A stretch of 38,174 bases of DNA from Saccharopolyspora elongata (GTDB lineage Bacteria; Actinomycetota; Actinomycetes; Mycobacteriales; Pseudonocardiaceae). Shown here piece after piece: positions 1 to 9,792 of the stretch. Within the stretch, counting starts at the first letter, position 1. Every line of letters begins with the position of its first letter. The position numbers and the translations under genes are program-made. Under the pieces are notes generated by a model. The model did not search any database. It had not been told where the DNA came from and saw nothing but the letters and a program-made list of their open reading frames with translations. Location of the stretch: contig NZ_SMKW01000088.1 of assembly GCF_004348985.1 (NCBI RefSeq), forward strand, positions 1-38,174, given 5' to 3'.

Positions 1-133
1 ACAGGAAAAAATCCAAACTGGTGGAAACCGCTCGCCGCGCCAGATACCCGATACCCAGCACAAAAACGAAGTACAACGCCAACAACGCGTAATCCACCGC
101 GTTGGCATCCAGCAGCTGACCCTGAGCCAGCAT
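1..133 (-). CDS. Sodium/solute symporter (SSS family), N-terminus only
   Basis: The minus strand from 133 reads 44 codons into the left edge, so only the N-terminus is present. The visible peptide has a short polar leader, the segment DANAVDYALLALYFVFVLG and then GYLARR and SLDFFL. This matches the first membrane helix and following loop of SSS-family Na+/solute symporters, where a SxxDFFL-like motif precedes helix 2. ATG at 133 is the only usual start codon in frame here; a GGGAG lies rather far upstream (about 16 nt). A palindromic site at 257-277, identical in design to two sites at the neighbouring sugar operon and GH3 gene, lies in its upstream region. This suggests a sugar (galactose/glucose-like) symporter under the same ROK control. 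Family call is fairly secure; substrate is inference. Confidence 0.7.
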   Translation of the reverse strand, partial: MLAQGQLLDANAVDYALLALYFVFVLGIGYLARRAVSTSLDFFL

Positions 134-256
134 CTGGGTGCCGGCCCATCTCCCAGTGAACAAAGTGGTCCCTCTTTTCGCAGGAGCGTCGGCGTGGCGC
201 GCCGAGAACGCAGGACGCGAAGGTGTCCCCGGCCGGGTCGAGGTCGATCCGGTCAA

Positions 257-277
257 TATGTTGTCCGCAGCAACTTA
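257..277. promoter_or_regulatory. Putative ROK operator, site A (symporter promoter)
   Basis: TATGTTG, seven bases, CAACTTA: an imperfect inverted repeat with the same half-sites and the same 7-base spacer as the sites at 5223-5243 and 5337-5357. It lies about 124 bp upstream of the symporter start at 133. Seen directly; assignment to the ROK regulator encoded at 364-1542 is inference from linkage. Confidence 0.6.
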
Positions 278-363
278 TCACCGGGAGGTGTCGGCGCCGC
301 TGGGCGTAACCGCATCGCAATCTGCGCGTTTCCCAACCGGGGCAACGGTTTCCGCCGATCGGC

Positions 364-1542
364 TCAGCGGTTGGCCAGCACCTGCTCGAAGGCCAGCTCG
401 GCGGCGCCGAGCAGCTTGCCGTCCGCGCCGAGCGAGGACGTGACCAGCTTGGTGCCGCCCATCGCGCGGCTGACCAGGCTGCGCTCGGTGACGAGCTTGC
501 CGACGTGGTCGATCAGCGTGCGCGGCAGCGAGGTGAACAGATCCCCGAGCACCACCAGCTGCGGGCACAGCAGGTTGACCACATTGCACAGTCCGACGGC
601 CAGCCACTCGCCGAACTCGCCGAGCCGCTGCAACACCTCGTCCGGTTGCTGCGCCAAGGCGTGCAGCTCGGCGACGACCACGCCGCGCGGCGAGTCCTCC
701 GGCAGGCCCAGCGCCCGGCTCAGGGCCCGCTCCCCCACCTCGGTCTCCCAGCATCCCCTGCTGCCGCAATAGCATTCGTGCCCGTCCGGCCGCACCACCA
801 TGTGCCCGAGCTCGCCGACGTAGCCGCCGCTGCCGCGCAACGGCATCCCACCGGAGATCACCCCGCCGCCGACGCCGACATCCGCCCCGACGAAGACCGC
901 GTCGGTCGCGCCGCGCGCCGCCCCGCGGAGGTGTTCGGCGAGCGCGCTGAGCTCCGCGTCGTTGCCGACCTCCACCCGCCGGCCGTCCAGCGCCTTGGAA
1001 AGCCAGTCGCCGAGCGGCACTTCGGTCCAGTGCAGGTTCGGTGCCTCGCGCACCATCCCGTCCGCGCGGCGCACCACGCCGGGCGCCGAGGCGCCGACCG
1101 CCACGACGTCGACGCCGGCCTCCTCGATGAGCACCGCACTGTTGTCGACGATCTTGGTGAAGACCTCGCGCGGATTCCGGGTGGCCTGGCGCAGGCTCCA
1201 GCTGCACCGGTTGAGGATCTCGCCGCCGAGCCCGATCAGCGCCATCGCCACCTGCTCGACCCGGATGTCCACCGCCAGCGTCACCGCCGCGTGCGGCTGC
1301 GGCAGCACCAGCAGCGACGGCCGGCCCGCGCCGCTGCGCTGGGCGGGCACCCGCTCCACCACGAGCCCGTCCTTGACCAGCTCGTCGACCAGCGCCTTGA
1401 TGGTGCTGCGGTTGAGCCCCATCTCGGTCGCCAACGCGGCCCTGGTGCAGGGCCCGCCGGTGTGCAGCCGACGCAGCAGTACCGCCCGGTTGTGCTGGCG
1501 CACCTCGTCGGGCCGCGCTCCCGCGGTTGGTGTCGTGGTCAA
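364..1542 (-). CDS. ROK family transcriptional repressor
   Basis: About 392 residues: an N-terminal winged helix-turn-helix (RQHNRAVLLRRLHTGGPCTR, then LNRSTIKALVDELVKDGLV) followed by a sugar-kinase-like ROK domain. The ROK signature is visible as GADVGVGGGVI, GGYVGELGHM and the zinc-site motif CYCGSRGCWE. XylR/NagC-type ROK proteins bind palindromic operators and are released by a sugar or sugar phosphate. A TTG start at 1542 is preferred because GGAGGAAG lies 8 nt upstream. A longer reading from TTG at 1587 has no visible Shine-Dalgarno. It follows the permease gene by about 90 bp (45 bp for the longer form), so it is probably the last gene of the importer operon and autoregulated through the site at 5223-5243. 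Confidence 0.88.
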   Translation of the reverse strand: MTTTPTAGARPDEVRQHNRAVLLRRLHTGGPCTRAALATEMGLNRSTIKALVDELVKDGLVVERVPAQRSGAGRPSLLVLPQPHAAVTLAVDIRVEQVAMALIGLGGEILNRCSWSLRQATRNPREVFTKIVDNSAVLIEEAGVDVVAVGASAPGVVRRADGMVREAPNLHWTEVPLGDWLSKALDGRRVEVGNDAELSALAEHLRGAARGATDAVFVGADVGVGGGVISGGMPLRGSGGYVGELGHMVVRPDGHECYCGSRGCWETEVGERALSRALGLPEDSPRGVVVAELHALAQQPDEVLQRLGEFGEWLAVGLCNVVNLLCPQLVVLGDLFTSLPRTLIDHVGKLVTERSLVSRAMGGTKLVTSSLGADGKLLGAAELAFEQVLANR

Positions 1543-1632
1543 CTCGGCCGCTTCCTCCGCCTGCTTCGGGCTTCCGATCCGGGACAAGCTGTAGCACAGC
1601 GGACGCTTGCGCTGCGCACCGTGCTCCCCGGC

Positions 1633-3063
1633 TCAGCCTTCATGCTGCGCCGTCGAACGCCGCCGGGACAACGCGTCCACGCCGGCGGCGGCCACCAGGA
1701 CCAAGCCGGTGATGATGTTCACCGGCGCGGCGGCGAAGCCCAGCAGGTTCAGGCCGTTCTGGACGGTCGCGAGCACCGCGCCCCCGAGGACCGCGTCCTG
1801 CAGCCGGCCCTTCCCGCCGAACAGCGACGTGCCGCCGATGACGGCCGCGCCGACCGCGAACAGCACCAGGTTGCCGTTGCCCGCGCTGCCGTCGACCGAG
1901 CCGACCTTCGAGGTGTAGACGATGGCGCCCAGCGCCGCGACCGAGGAGCAGATGATGAACGCGCTCATCCGGATCTTGGCGACGTTCACCCCGGCGCGGT
2001 GCGCGGCGTCCCGGTTGTTGCCGACGGCGCGCAGGTGCCGGCCGAAGCGGGTGCGATCCAGCACGTACGTGCCCGCGATCAGCAGCACCAGGATGATCGG
2101 CACCACGTAGGGCACGCCGCGGATCGACGCCAGCTCCGGGTGCGGCGAGCGGTTGAGCGTCAGCAGGTACGTCGCGACGCCGCCGCAGCCGAGGACGGCG
2201 CCGACCTTGGCCACCACCAGCACGGTCGGCTGCGCGACGAGCCCGTGCCGGAGCCTGGTCAGGTGCCGGTGAGCCACCACGGCGGCGTATCCGGCGCCGG
2301 TCACCAGGAACAGCAGCCAGCTGCCCGCCACGCCGAGGCTGCTGTTGGCGACGGCGAACAGCTCCGGGCTCTGCCGGACCGAGATCGTGCCGCCCGGGCC
2401 GACCAGCTGGAGCACCACGCCGGACCAGGTGATGAACAGCCCCAGCGTCACGACGAACGACGGGATGCGGACCTTCGAGACCGCGAACCCGGTGACGCAA
2501 CCGATCGCCGCGCCGACGCACACCGCCAGCAGCATCTCCAGCCACGGGTTAGCGCCGACCCCGGCGACCACGAGCACCAGCGCCAGCGCGGAAAGCCCGG
2601 CACCGAGCCAGATCCGCAGCAGCAGCGCCAGCAGCACCGCGGCCGCGAGCCCCAGCACGAAGGCGTAGTACACCGAGCCGCCCATCGCCCCGAGCAGGTT
2701 CCCGTCGTGCTGGAAGTGCAGTGCGAGCACTGACGCCGCCACGCCGGAGGCCGTGCCGGCGGACAGGTCGATCTCGCCGATCAGCAGCACGTAGACGATG
2801 CCCATCGCGATGATCGCCTGCCCGGCGCCCTGGTGCAGCAGGTTGGCCAGGTTGTTGAGGGTCAGGAAGTCCTCGGACAGGGCGGCGAACAGCACCAGCA
2901 GCACGGCCAGCATCACCAGTGCGGGCAGCGCGCCGAGATCACCGCGGCGGATCTTGCCGACGTAGTCGCGCAGGGCCTCGCCGGTGGCGCGAGAGGTCGT
3001 GTCGATGCCGAAGTCGGCGATGCGCAGCGCCGGTTCGGCCGCGCCGGTCGGGCTGTTCGTCAT
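1633..3063 (-). CDS. CUT2-type sugar ABC transporter permease (XylH-like)
   Basis: 476 residues, strongly hydrophobic, with about a dozen or more predicted membrane helices (for example LPALVMLAVLLVLFAALSE and IIAMGIVYVLLIGEIDLSAG). The motif GEIDLSAGT and the late segment RFGRHLRAVGNNRDAAHRAG are typical of BPD_transp_2 permeases of the ribose/xylose class. The length fits actinobacterial XylH-type proteins rather than the shorter RbsC. ATG at 3063 is preceded by GAGGA; a longer reading frame to 3192 would run into the palindromic element at 3146-3231 and is not favoured. It would form the membrane channel with the ATPase at 3278-4045. The exact sugar is not readable; xylose, glucose or a product of the neighbouring GH3 enzyme are possible. 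Confidence 0.88.
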   Translation of the reverse strand: MTNSPTGAAEPALRIADFGIDTTSRATGEALRDYVGKIRRGDLGALPALVMLAVLLVLFAALSEDFLTLNNLANLLHQGAGQAIIAMGIVYVLLIGEIDLSAGTASGVAASVLALHFQHDGNLLGAMGGSVYYAFVLGLAAAVLLALLLRIWLGAGLSALALVLVVAGVGANPWLEMLLAVCVGAAIGCVTGFAVSKVRIPSFVVTLGLFITWSGVVLQLVGPGGTISVRQSPELFAVANSSLGVAGSWLLFLVTGAGYAAVVAHRHLTRLRHGLVAQPTVLVVAKVGAVLGCGGVATYLLTLNRSPHPELASIRGVPYVVPIILVLLIAGTYVLDRTRFGRHLRAVGNNRDAAHRAGVNVAKIRMSAFIICSSVAALGAIVYTSKVGSVDGSAGNGNLVLFAVGAAVIGGTSLFGGKGRLQDAVLGGAVLATVQNGLNLLGFAAAPVNIITGLVLVAAAGVDALSRRRSTAQHEG

Positions 3064-3145
3064 TGGCGTTCCTCGGAATCTCAGAATTTTCTTTGAAGCG
3101 GCGCAGCCGCTTAGCCCACCTACGCAGCTTGCACCGCCGCGGGTT

Positions 3146-3231
3146 CTCAGGGGTCTTCTCGCGAGGACAGCCCCGACGTGGTGAATTGGCATTCATGATG
3201 TCGGGGATCCCACAGCGAGAAGACCCCTGAG
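3146..3231. repeat. Long nested palindrome between ATPase and permease genes
   Basis: A perfect 17-bp inverted repeat (3146-3162 with 3215-3231) encloses further paired blocks CCCCGAC (3171-3177) with GTCGGGG (3200-3206) and GAAT with ATTC near the centre. The whole 86 bp can fold as one interrupted hairpin, and pairing continues weakly outside. It lies in the 214-bp gap between two genes of one transporter operon. It could act as an attenuator or mRNA processing site, or be a dispersed MITE-like palindromic repeat. Structure seen directly; role unknown. Confidence 0.7.
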
Positions 3232-3277
3232 GTTCCGCTACCGGCACCGCCACGCAAAACGAGTTCAACGGGGTACC

Positions 3278-4045
3278 TCACACTGCTGTCGGGCGGGCGA
3301 TGCCTAGGTCGCCGGAGCGGCCGGCGGTCATCAGCTCGACGACCTGGCCGTGGGTCAGGTCCCTGGCGGGCAGTTCGGCGGCCATGCGTCCCAGGTAGAG
3401 GGTGGCGATCCGGTCGGCGACCTCGAACACGTCGGACATGTTGTGGCTGATCAGCACCACGCCGAGGCCCTGGTCGGCCAGGCGGCGGATGAGGTCGAGG
3501 ACCTGCCGGGTCTGCGCGACGCCGAGCGCCGCGGTGGGTTCGTCGAGGATCACCACCTTGCTGTTCCACAGCACGGCCTTGGCGATGGCGACGGTCTGCC
3601 GCTGACCGCCGGAGAGCGAGCCGACCCTCGCCCGCACGGAACCGACGGTGCGCACGGACAGGGAGCGGAGGGTGCGCCTCGCGGCCAGCTCCATCTCGGT
3701 GTCGTCGAGCAGCATCGCCGGGCCCCGCTCGCGGCCGAGGAACATGTTCTGCACGACGTCGAGGTCGTCGCACAGCGCGAGGTCCTGGTAGACCACCTCG
3801 ATGCCCAGCGCGGCGGCGTCGCCGGGCCGCTGGATCTGCACGGGGCGGCCCTCGAAGACCACCTCGCCGCCGTCGATGCGGTGCATGCCCGCGATGCATT
3901 TGACCAATGTGGACTTCCCGGCGCCGTTGTCGCCGATCAGCGCGGTGACCTCGCCGGCGCGCACGGTGAAGTCCACCTCCCGCAGCGCGCGGACCGGGCC
4001 GAAGCTCTTGTTGACCCGGCGCAGCGCCAGGATCGGCTCGTGCAC
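3278..4045 (-). CDS. CUT2-type sugar ABC transporter ATPase (single domain)
   Basis: 255 residues with Walker A GDNGAGKST (near residue 38), Q-loop region VVYQDLALC, signature LSGGQRQTV (near 146), Walker B VVILDEPTAAL and switch histidine in VVLISHNMSD. The phrase DLALCDDLDVVQNMFLGRE is typical of RbsA/XylG proteins. It has one ABC domain, whereas enteric RbsA and XylG have two fused domains (about 500 residues). This shorter form is common in actinomycetes and would work as a homodimer. It starts 19 bp after the binding-protein gene, so the two are co-transcribed, and is separated from the permease gene by the palindromic element at 3146-3231. Confidence 0.9.
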   Translation of the reverse strand: MHEPILALRRVNKSFGPVRALREVDFTVRAGEVTALIGDNGAGKSTLVKCIAGMHRIDGGEVVFEGRPVQIQRPGDAAALGIEVVYQDLALCDDLDVVQNMFLGRERGPAMLLDDTEMELAARRTLRSLSVRTVGSVRARVGSLSGGQRQTVAIAKAVLWNSKVVILDEPTAALGVAQTRQVLDLIRRLADQGLGVVLISHNMSDVFEVADRIATLYLGRMAAELPARDLTHGQVVELMTAGRSGDLGIARPTAV

Positions 4046-4064
4046 TCGCCCTCCCTCTAAGACA

Positions 4065-5180
4065 TCAGGCGATGCCGAGCCGGTGGCAGGTGCCTGCCAG
4101 CTCGCCGCCGCAGATCTCCTCGGCCCGGACGCCCGCCGGGCCGAGCACCGACTTGATGTTGTCGCGCGTGATCAGCTGCGGCGGCAGCAGGACCGACTTC
4201 ACCTCGCGCCCGCCGACCGGATCGGGCGTTCGCTGGTGGGCCAGCGCGTCGGCGGCCGCGGTGTCGCCGCGGGCGAGCGCGGCCGCCAGCTCCGCCGTCA
4301 CCGACGCCTCGTCGCGGATCGGCTTGAACACCGTGGACGACTGGTAACCCTGCAGGATCGCGCGCAGGCCGTCGACGGTCATGTCCTGCCCGGTGACCGG
4401 GACCGCGCCCGCCAGGCCGTACTTCTGCAGCACGGTGATCACCGCCGAGGCCAGCCCGTCGTTGGCCGCGAGGACGCCGTCCACCCGCCCGTCGTTGGCG
4501 GTCAGCAGCTGTTCGAAGACCCGGCCGCCGGCCTGGTTGTCCCAGCCGTCGACGAACCGGCTGCTCGCCAGCCTCAGCTCGCCCGCGGCGTAGCGGGGGC
4601 CGAGTTCCGCGGACTGGCCGTGGTGCACCAGCGTCGCGTTGTGGTCGGTCGTAGCGCCGCCGATCTCGATGACCTGGCCGCCGGGCTTGTCGCGCATCGC
4701 CGTCGCGAGCGCCCGGGCCTGCAGTTCGCCGACTTCCTCGTGGTCGAAGCTGACGTAGTAGTCGGCGCTGCCGCCGACGTTGAGCCGGTCGTAGTCGATC
4801 ACCGGCACGCCGAGCCGTTCGGCCTTCTGCTCGACGGTGGCCCCGGCGTCGCCGCTGGGTGCGGCGATGATCAGCACCTGCACCCGCTGGCTGAGCATGC
4901 CGTCGGCGATCTGGGCGAACTTCTGCGCGTCGCCCTGCGCGTTCTGCACGATCGGCGTGAGGCCTTCCCGGCGCAGCGCCGCCTGCAGCATCGGCTGGTC
5001 GAAATGCGCCCAGCGCGCCGAGGTCGCTGTGTCCGGGAGGATCACACCCACGCGCGGACCGCCGGTGCCCGGCGCGGCCGCGTCGGCGTCCGGCTCAGGC
5101 AGCCTGTTGTTCCCGCACGCCACCAGCAACAGCCCGATGCTGCAGGCCATCGCGATCAGCGCCGCGGGCGTTCTCCCCAT
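4065..5180 (-). CDS. Sugar-binding lipoprotein of CUT2 ABC transporter (XylF-like)
   Basis: 371 residues. The N-terminus MGRTPAALIAMACSIGLLLV followed by ACG is a lipoprotein signal with the lipobox cysteine near residue 22. The rest is a Peripla_BP_4 fold: RVGVILPDTATSARW, VLIIAAPSGD, VIDYDRL, GVLAANDGLA and VTGQDMTVDGLRAI. The YDRL motif is shared with xylose/ChvE-type binding proteins. ATG at 5180 is chosen because GGAAGG lies about 8 nt upstream and gives a normal signal peptide; a longer frame to 5219 would add 13 polar residues. It is the first gene of the importer operon and has an operator-like palindrome at 5223-5243. It should be anchored outside the membrane and deliver sugar to the permease at 1633-3063. 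Confidence 0.9.
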   Translation of the reverse strand: MGRTPAALIAMACSIGLLLVACGNNRLPEPDADAAAPGTGGPRVGVILPDTATSARWAHFDQPMLQAALRREGLTPIVQNAQGDAQKFAQIADGMLSQRVQVLIIAAPSGDAGATVEQKAERLGVPVIDYDRLNVGGSADYYVSFDHEEVGELQARALATAMRDKPGGQVIEIGGATTDHNATLVHHGQSAELGPRYAAGELRLASSRFVDGWDNQAGGRVFEQLLTANDGRVDGVLAANDGLASAVITVLQKYGLAGAVPVTGQDMTVDGLRAILQGYQSSTVFKPIRDEASVTAELAAALARGDTAAADALAHQRTPDPVGGREVKSVLLPPQLITRDNIKSVLGPAGVRAEEICGGELAGTCHRLGIA

Positions 5181-5222
5181 CGAGAAGCCTTCCCCACTCC
5201 CGAACGGAATCGTGCACAACCA

Positions 5223-5243
5223 AACGTTGCGACAAACAACTTA
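5223..5243. promoter_or_regulatory. Putative ROK operator, site B (sugar ABC operon)
   Basis: AACGTTG, seven bases, CAACTTA, with the same layout as sites A and C. It lies 43 bp upstream of the binding-protein start at 5180 in the divergent intergenic region, a suitable place for repression of the importer operon. Confidence 0.6.
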
Positions 5244-5336
5244 TGACACAACACCATGAGCGGAGAAGTTGACCTGATCGATGCAGTACCGAGACTTGAT
5301 CGATGTAGCCCGCCTTCCCGGGGCGGCATCCGATGG

Positions 5337-5357
5337 TATGTTGCCGCCTGCAACATA
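5337..5357. promoter_or_regulatory. Putative ROK operator, site C (GH3 promoter)
   Basis: TATGTTG, seven bases, CAACATA: the arms are perfectly complementary, the best of the three copies. It is about 112 bp upstream of the GH3 start at 5469. Sites B and C lie about 115 bp apart centre to centre and could be bridged by one repressor oligomer. Confidence 0.65.
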
Positions 5358-5468
5358 TTCCTCGCGGCCTTCCCAGCCCAGCGGCAGAGCGCACCCACGC
5401 CCCGCGCAGGCCGCCGGCTTCGCAGTTCCACCCCGCACGGATGACCTCCGAACGCAGAGGAGAACGGC

Positions 5469-7304
<1,836 letters not shown>

Positions 7305-7310
7305 GATGAA

Positions 7311-7348
7311 ACGGGCGCTTTCGGCTCTGTTGAGCCGAAAGCGCCCGT
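7311..7348. terminator. Bidirectional hairpin terminator
   Basis: A perfect 17-bp stem (7311-7327 with 7332-7348) with the loop TGTT lies between the convergent GH3 gene and the gene ending at 7370. There is no long T-run, as is usual for high-GC actinomycete terminators. Confidence 0.85.
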
Positions 7349-7369
7349 TCATCGCGAGGTCTCAGGCGC

Positions 7370-7705
7370 TCAGCCCGGAGTGCGTTCGAACCCGTAGGCG
7401 CGCTCCACCTTCGCGATCTCGATGTAGTAGTCGGCGTACCACTTCTCCTTGCCGAGCCGCTGCGCCTCCAGGTGCTCGGGGTGCTGCTGCCAGGCCCTGA
7501 TCGACTCGGCGTCCCGGTAGTACAGCACCGTCAGTTCCCTGCCGTCGGCGCCGGTTCGCGACTCCCGCCCCAGATATCCGGGCTGTTGCACCCCCAGCTC
7601 GGCCATTCGCTCGTCCATTGCTGCGTAGCCGTCCAGGTCGCCGTCGTTCAAAGCGCTGTTGATGATGACGACGTAGTAGGGCGGCTCGGGTTTGATGAAG
7701 GCCAC
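7370..7705 (-). CDS. Antibiotic biosynthesis monooxygenase-domain protein (YqjZ-like)
   Basis: 111 residues forming a single ferredoxin-like ABM domain: PYYVVIINSALNDGD, MDERMAELGVQQPGYLG, ELTVLYYRDAESIRAWQQHP and the end WYADYYIEIAKVERAYGF. This pattern, with QPGFLG-like and IRAWxxxxEH motifs, is typical of YqjZ-type proteins of the ABM family, small dimeric proteins that include cofactor-free monooxygenases and haem-interacting relatives; function here is unknown. GTG at 7705 is the start; the Shine-Dalgarno is weak. It stands alone, convergent with the GH3 gene and 48 bp downstream of the fahA stop on the same strand, so read-through from the homogentisate operon is possible. Confidence 0.8.
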   Translation of the reverse strand: MAFIKPEPPYYVVIINSALNDGDLDGYAAMDERMAELGVQQPGYLGRESRTGADGRELTVLYYRDAESIRAWQQHPEHLEAQRLGKEKWYADYYIEIAKVERAYGFERTPG

Positions 7706-7753
7706 CAGCGGAGCCTAGGACATCCGGGATACCCGTACAACGTATATTCCGGA

Positions 7754-8929
7754 TCACCCGCTCGCGGGCAGGATCCGGCCCGCCACCTCGCCGAACCCGA
7801 TCCGGGAGCCGTTCGGCCCCGGGGCCGTCGCCGTGATGGTGACCTCGTCCCCGTCCTGGAGGAACGTGCGTTCCTCCGCGCCGACTTCGACCGGTTCCTT
7901 GCCGCCCCAGGTGAGTTCGATGAACGCGCCGCGCTGATCCTTCTCCGGGCCCGAGATCGTGCCGGACGCGTACAGGTCACCGGTGCGGCTGGTCGCCCCG
8001 TTGACCGTCAGGTGCGCCAGCATCTGGGCCGGGGACCAGTACATCTCCCGGTACGGCGGCCGGGAGACCTCGTGCCCGTTCCAGGAGACCGCGAGGTCGA
8101 TGTCCAGGCCCCACGGCTCCGTTTCGCGCAGGTACGGCAGAGGTTTCGGCTCCTGGTCCGGGACCGGGACGCGCGCGGCCTCCAGCGCTAGCAGCGGAAC
8201 CACCCACGCGGAGATCGAGGTGGCGAAGCTCTTGCCGAGGAACGGGCCCAGTGGCACGTACTCCCACGCCTGGATGTCGCGGGCCGACCAGTCGTTGACC
8301 AGCACGACGCCGAACACGCGGGTGGCGAAGTCCGCGGCGGGCACGGTGCTGCCCAGGTCGGAGCCGGTGCCGACGATGAAGCCGAGCTCCGCCTCGATGT
8401 CCAGGCGGCGGCATGGGCCGAACGTCGGGGCGTCCTCGTCCGGCGACTTGCGCTGGCCGCTGGGGCGGACGATGTCGGTGCCCGACACCACGACCGTTCC
8501 ACTACGCCCGTGGTAGCCGACCGGCAGGTGCTTCCAGTTCGGCATCAGCGGCTCGGCGTTCGGCCGGAACAGCCGGCCGAGGTTGGCCGCGTGGTGCTCC
8601 GAGGCGTAGAAGTCGACGTAGTCGGCGACCTCGATCGGCAGGTGCGTGGTGACGTCGGCGACCGGGTGCACGGCCGCATCCGGCACGTCCCCGGACACCA
8701 GCTCGGCGATCTGCCGCCGCACCTGCACCCAGCGTTCGTGGCCCTGCGCCATGAACGCGTTCAGGCTCGGCCGCGCGAAGACCTCGTCGCGCAGCGCCAC
8801 CGCGAGGTCCACAACGGACTCCCCGACGCGGACGCCGACCCGCGGCTCGGTGCCGGGAGTGGAGAACACGCCGTAGGGCAGGTTGTCGAGCCCGAACGGC
8901 GAACCGGCGGGGATGTCGATCACGGTCAC
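7754..8929 (-). CDS. fahA: Fumarylacetoacetase
   Basis: 391 residues. It hydrolyses fumarylacetoacetate to fumarate and acetoacetate, the last step of tyrosine/homogentisate breakdown. The N-terminal SH3-like domain (FGLDNLPYGVFSTPG) is followed by the catalytic FAH fold: DFYASEHHAANLGRLFRP, PVGYHGRSGTVVVSG, ELGFIVGTGSDLG and VLVNDWSARDIQAWEYVPLG, which hold the metal and active-site residues of the family. GTG at 8929 has AAGGAG 7 nt upstream and overlaps the stop of the previous gene by 4 bases (GTGA), so translation is coupled. Third gene of the hmgA operon. The intermediate isomerase for maleylacetoacetate is not present in the window. Confidence 0.95.
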   Translation of the reverse strand: MTVIDIPAGSPFGLDNLPYGVFSTPGTEPRVGVRVGESVVDLAVALRDEVFARPSLNAFMAQGHERWVQVRRQIAELVSGDVPDAAVHPVADVTTHLPIEVADYVDFYASEHHAANLGRLFRPNAEPLMPNWKHLPVGYHGRSGTVVVSGTDIVRPSGQRKSPDEDAPTFGPCRRLDIEAELGFIVGTGSDLGSTVPAADFATRVFGVVLVNDWSARDIQAWEYVPLGPFLGKSFATSISAWVVPLLALEAARVPVPDQEPKPLPYLRETEPWGLDIDLAVSWNGHEVSRPPYREMYWSPAQMLAHLTVNGATSRTGDLYASGTISGPEKDQRGAFIELTWGGKEPVEVGAEERTFLQDGDEVTITATAPGPNGSRIGFGEVAGRILPASG

Positions 8930-9792
8930 GAGGCGACTCCTTCTGCGCTGAGCACGGCCGCGGGCACCAGGCCCAGGTCCACCAGCTCGGTCAAGGGCTC
9001 GATGATGCTGCACGTGCCGAAGGACAGGAACCGCTCGCGGGCGGCCGCGCCCCGCGCGTCGTCCAGGTTCGCGACGCGCTCGGCGACCTTGCGCGCATCG
9101 CGTTCGGCGAGGATTTCGGCGATCTCGGACTCGTCGGCGAAGTCCACCGCCGCATCGGTCGCCAGCAGCAGGTTCAGGTAGCCGTGCTGCTCGAAACCGG
9201 TTGCGGGATCGGTGTTGCGGATCGCGTGGTGCAACCCGGCGGTGGCCTTGAACGGCACCCGCGCGTCGACGACCGCCCGGATCGCGGCGGCCAGTTCCGC
9301 CTCGTCCGGGTACAGCTCGGCCTTCACCCCGCCGGTGCGGAACTTGGCCTGGTACCGGGTGCCGGCGCAGGCGGCGATGATCTCCGGGCGCCGCTGGTCG
9401 CGGGGCACCTCGACGAAGATGGCCACGTCCTCGGCCGCCGCGCAGGCCCGGTCGAGCTCGGTGAAGAACTCCGTCGGAGCCTGCCCGGCGGGCACCGCGA
9501 CCTCCAGGGCGCGCAACCGGACCGGCAGCGACCCGGCGGCGTCGAACACGGCCCGGAGCTGCCCCGGCCCCTCCGGCGCGGTGACCGAGAGGTCGAGCCG
9601 GTCGCCGGATTCGAGCAGGCCGGCGAGCTCCGCCAGCGCCGGTGCGGCGAGCACCAGCGGCCCGACGAGCTCGGCGTACGGCGCGTCGGTGTGCCGGGTG
9701 TGCGCGGCGACGGCGTCGGGCAGCGGCGCCAGCCCGGGCGGGAACACCGCGGCGTCATCGCACAGCGATTTCGCGAAATCCGGGATGGTCAC
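8926..9792 (-). CDS. Conserved protein of unknown function, coupled between hmgA and fahA
   Basis: 288 residues, soluble, no signal or membrane segment. Features I can point to are DDAAVFPPG near residue 12, KFRTGG (150-155), FKATAGLHH (181-189) and HGYLNLLLA. Alternating strand/helix character (ALEVAVP, VAIFVEVP, YQAKFRTGG, PFKATAGL) suggests a TIM-barrel-like fold. I recognise the KxRTGG...PFKATAGLHH pattern from actinobacterial conserved hypothetical proteins, but know no function. It overlaps hmgA and fahA by 4 bases on each side, so it is translated in step with both. Its position corresponds to the maleylacetoacetate isomerase step, which lacks a recognisable gene here; an isomerase or accessory role is only a hypothesis. 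Confidence 0.85.
   Translation of the reverse strand: MTIPDFAKSLCDDAAVFPPGLAPLPDAVAAHTRHTDAPYAELVGPLVLAAPALAELAGLLESGDRLDLSVTAPEGPGQLRAVFDAAGSLPVRLRALEVAVPAGQAPTEFFTELDRACAAAEDVAIFVEVPRDQRRPEIIAACAGTRYQAKFRTGGVKAELYPDEAELAAAIRAVVDARVPFKATAGLHHAIRNTDPATGFEQHGYLNLLLATDAAVDFADESEIAEILAERDARKVAERVANLDDARGAAARERFLSFGTCSIIEPLTELVDLGLVPAAVLSAEGVAS

Noticed and set aside
505..2733. Long plus-strand open frame opposite the ROK and permease genes
   Set aside because: Its translation is low-complexity (Arg, Ala, Gln, His-rich) and it is the mirror of two well-supported minus-strand genes; a GC-rich shadow.
3064..3192. Extended N-terminus of the sugar permease up to 3192
   Set aside because: The added 43 residues are not hydrophobic, run into the palindromic element and lack a ribosome site, whereas ATG 3063 has GAGGA upstream.
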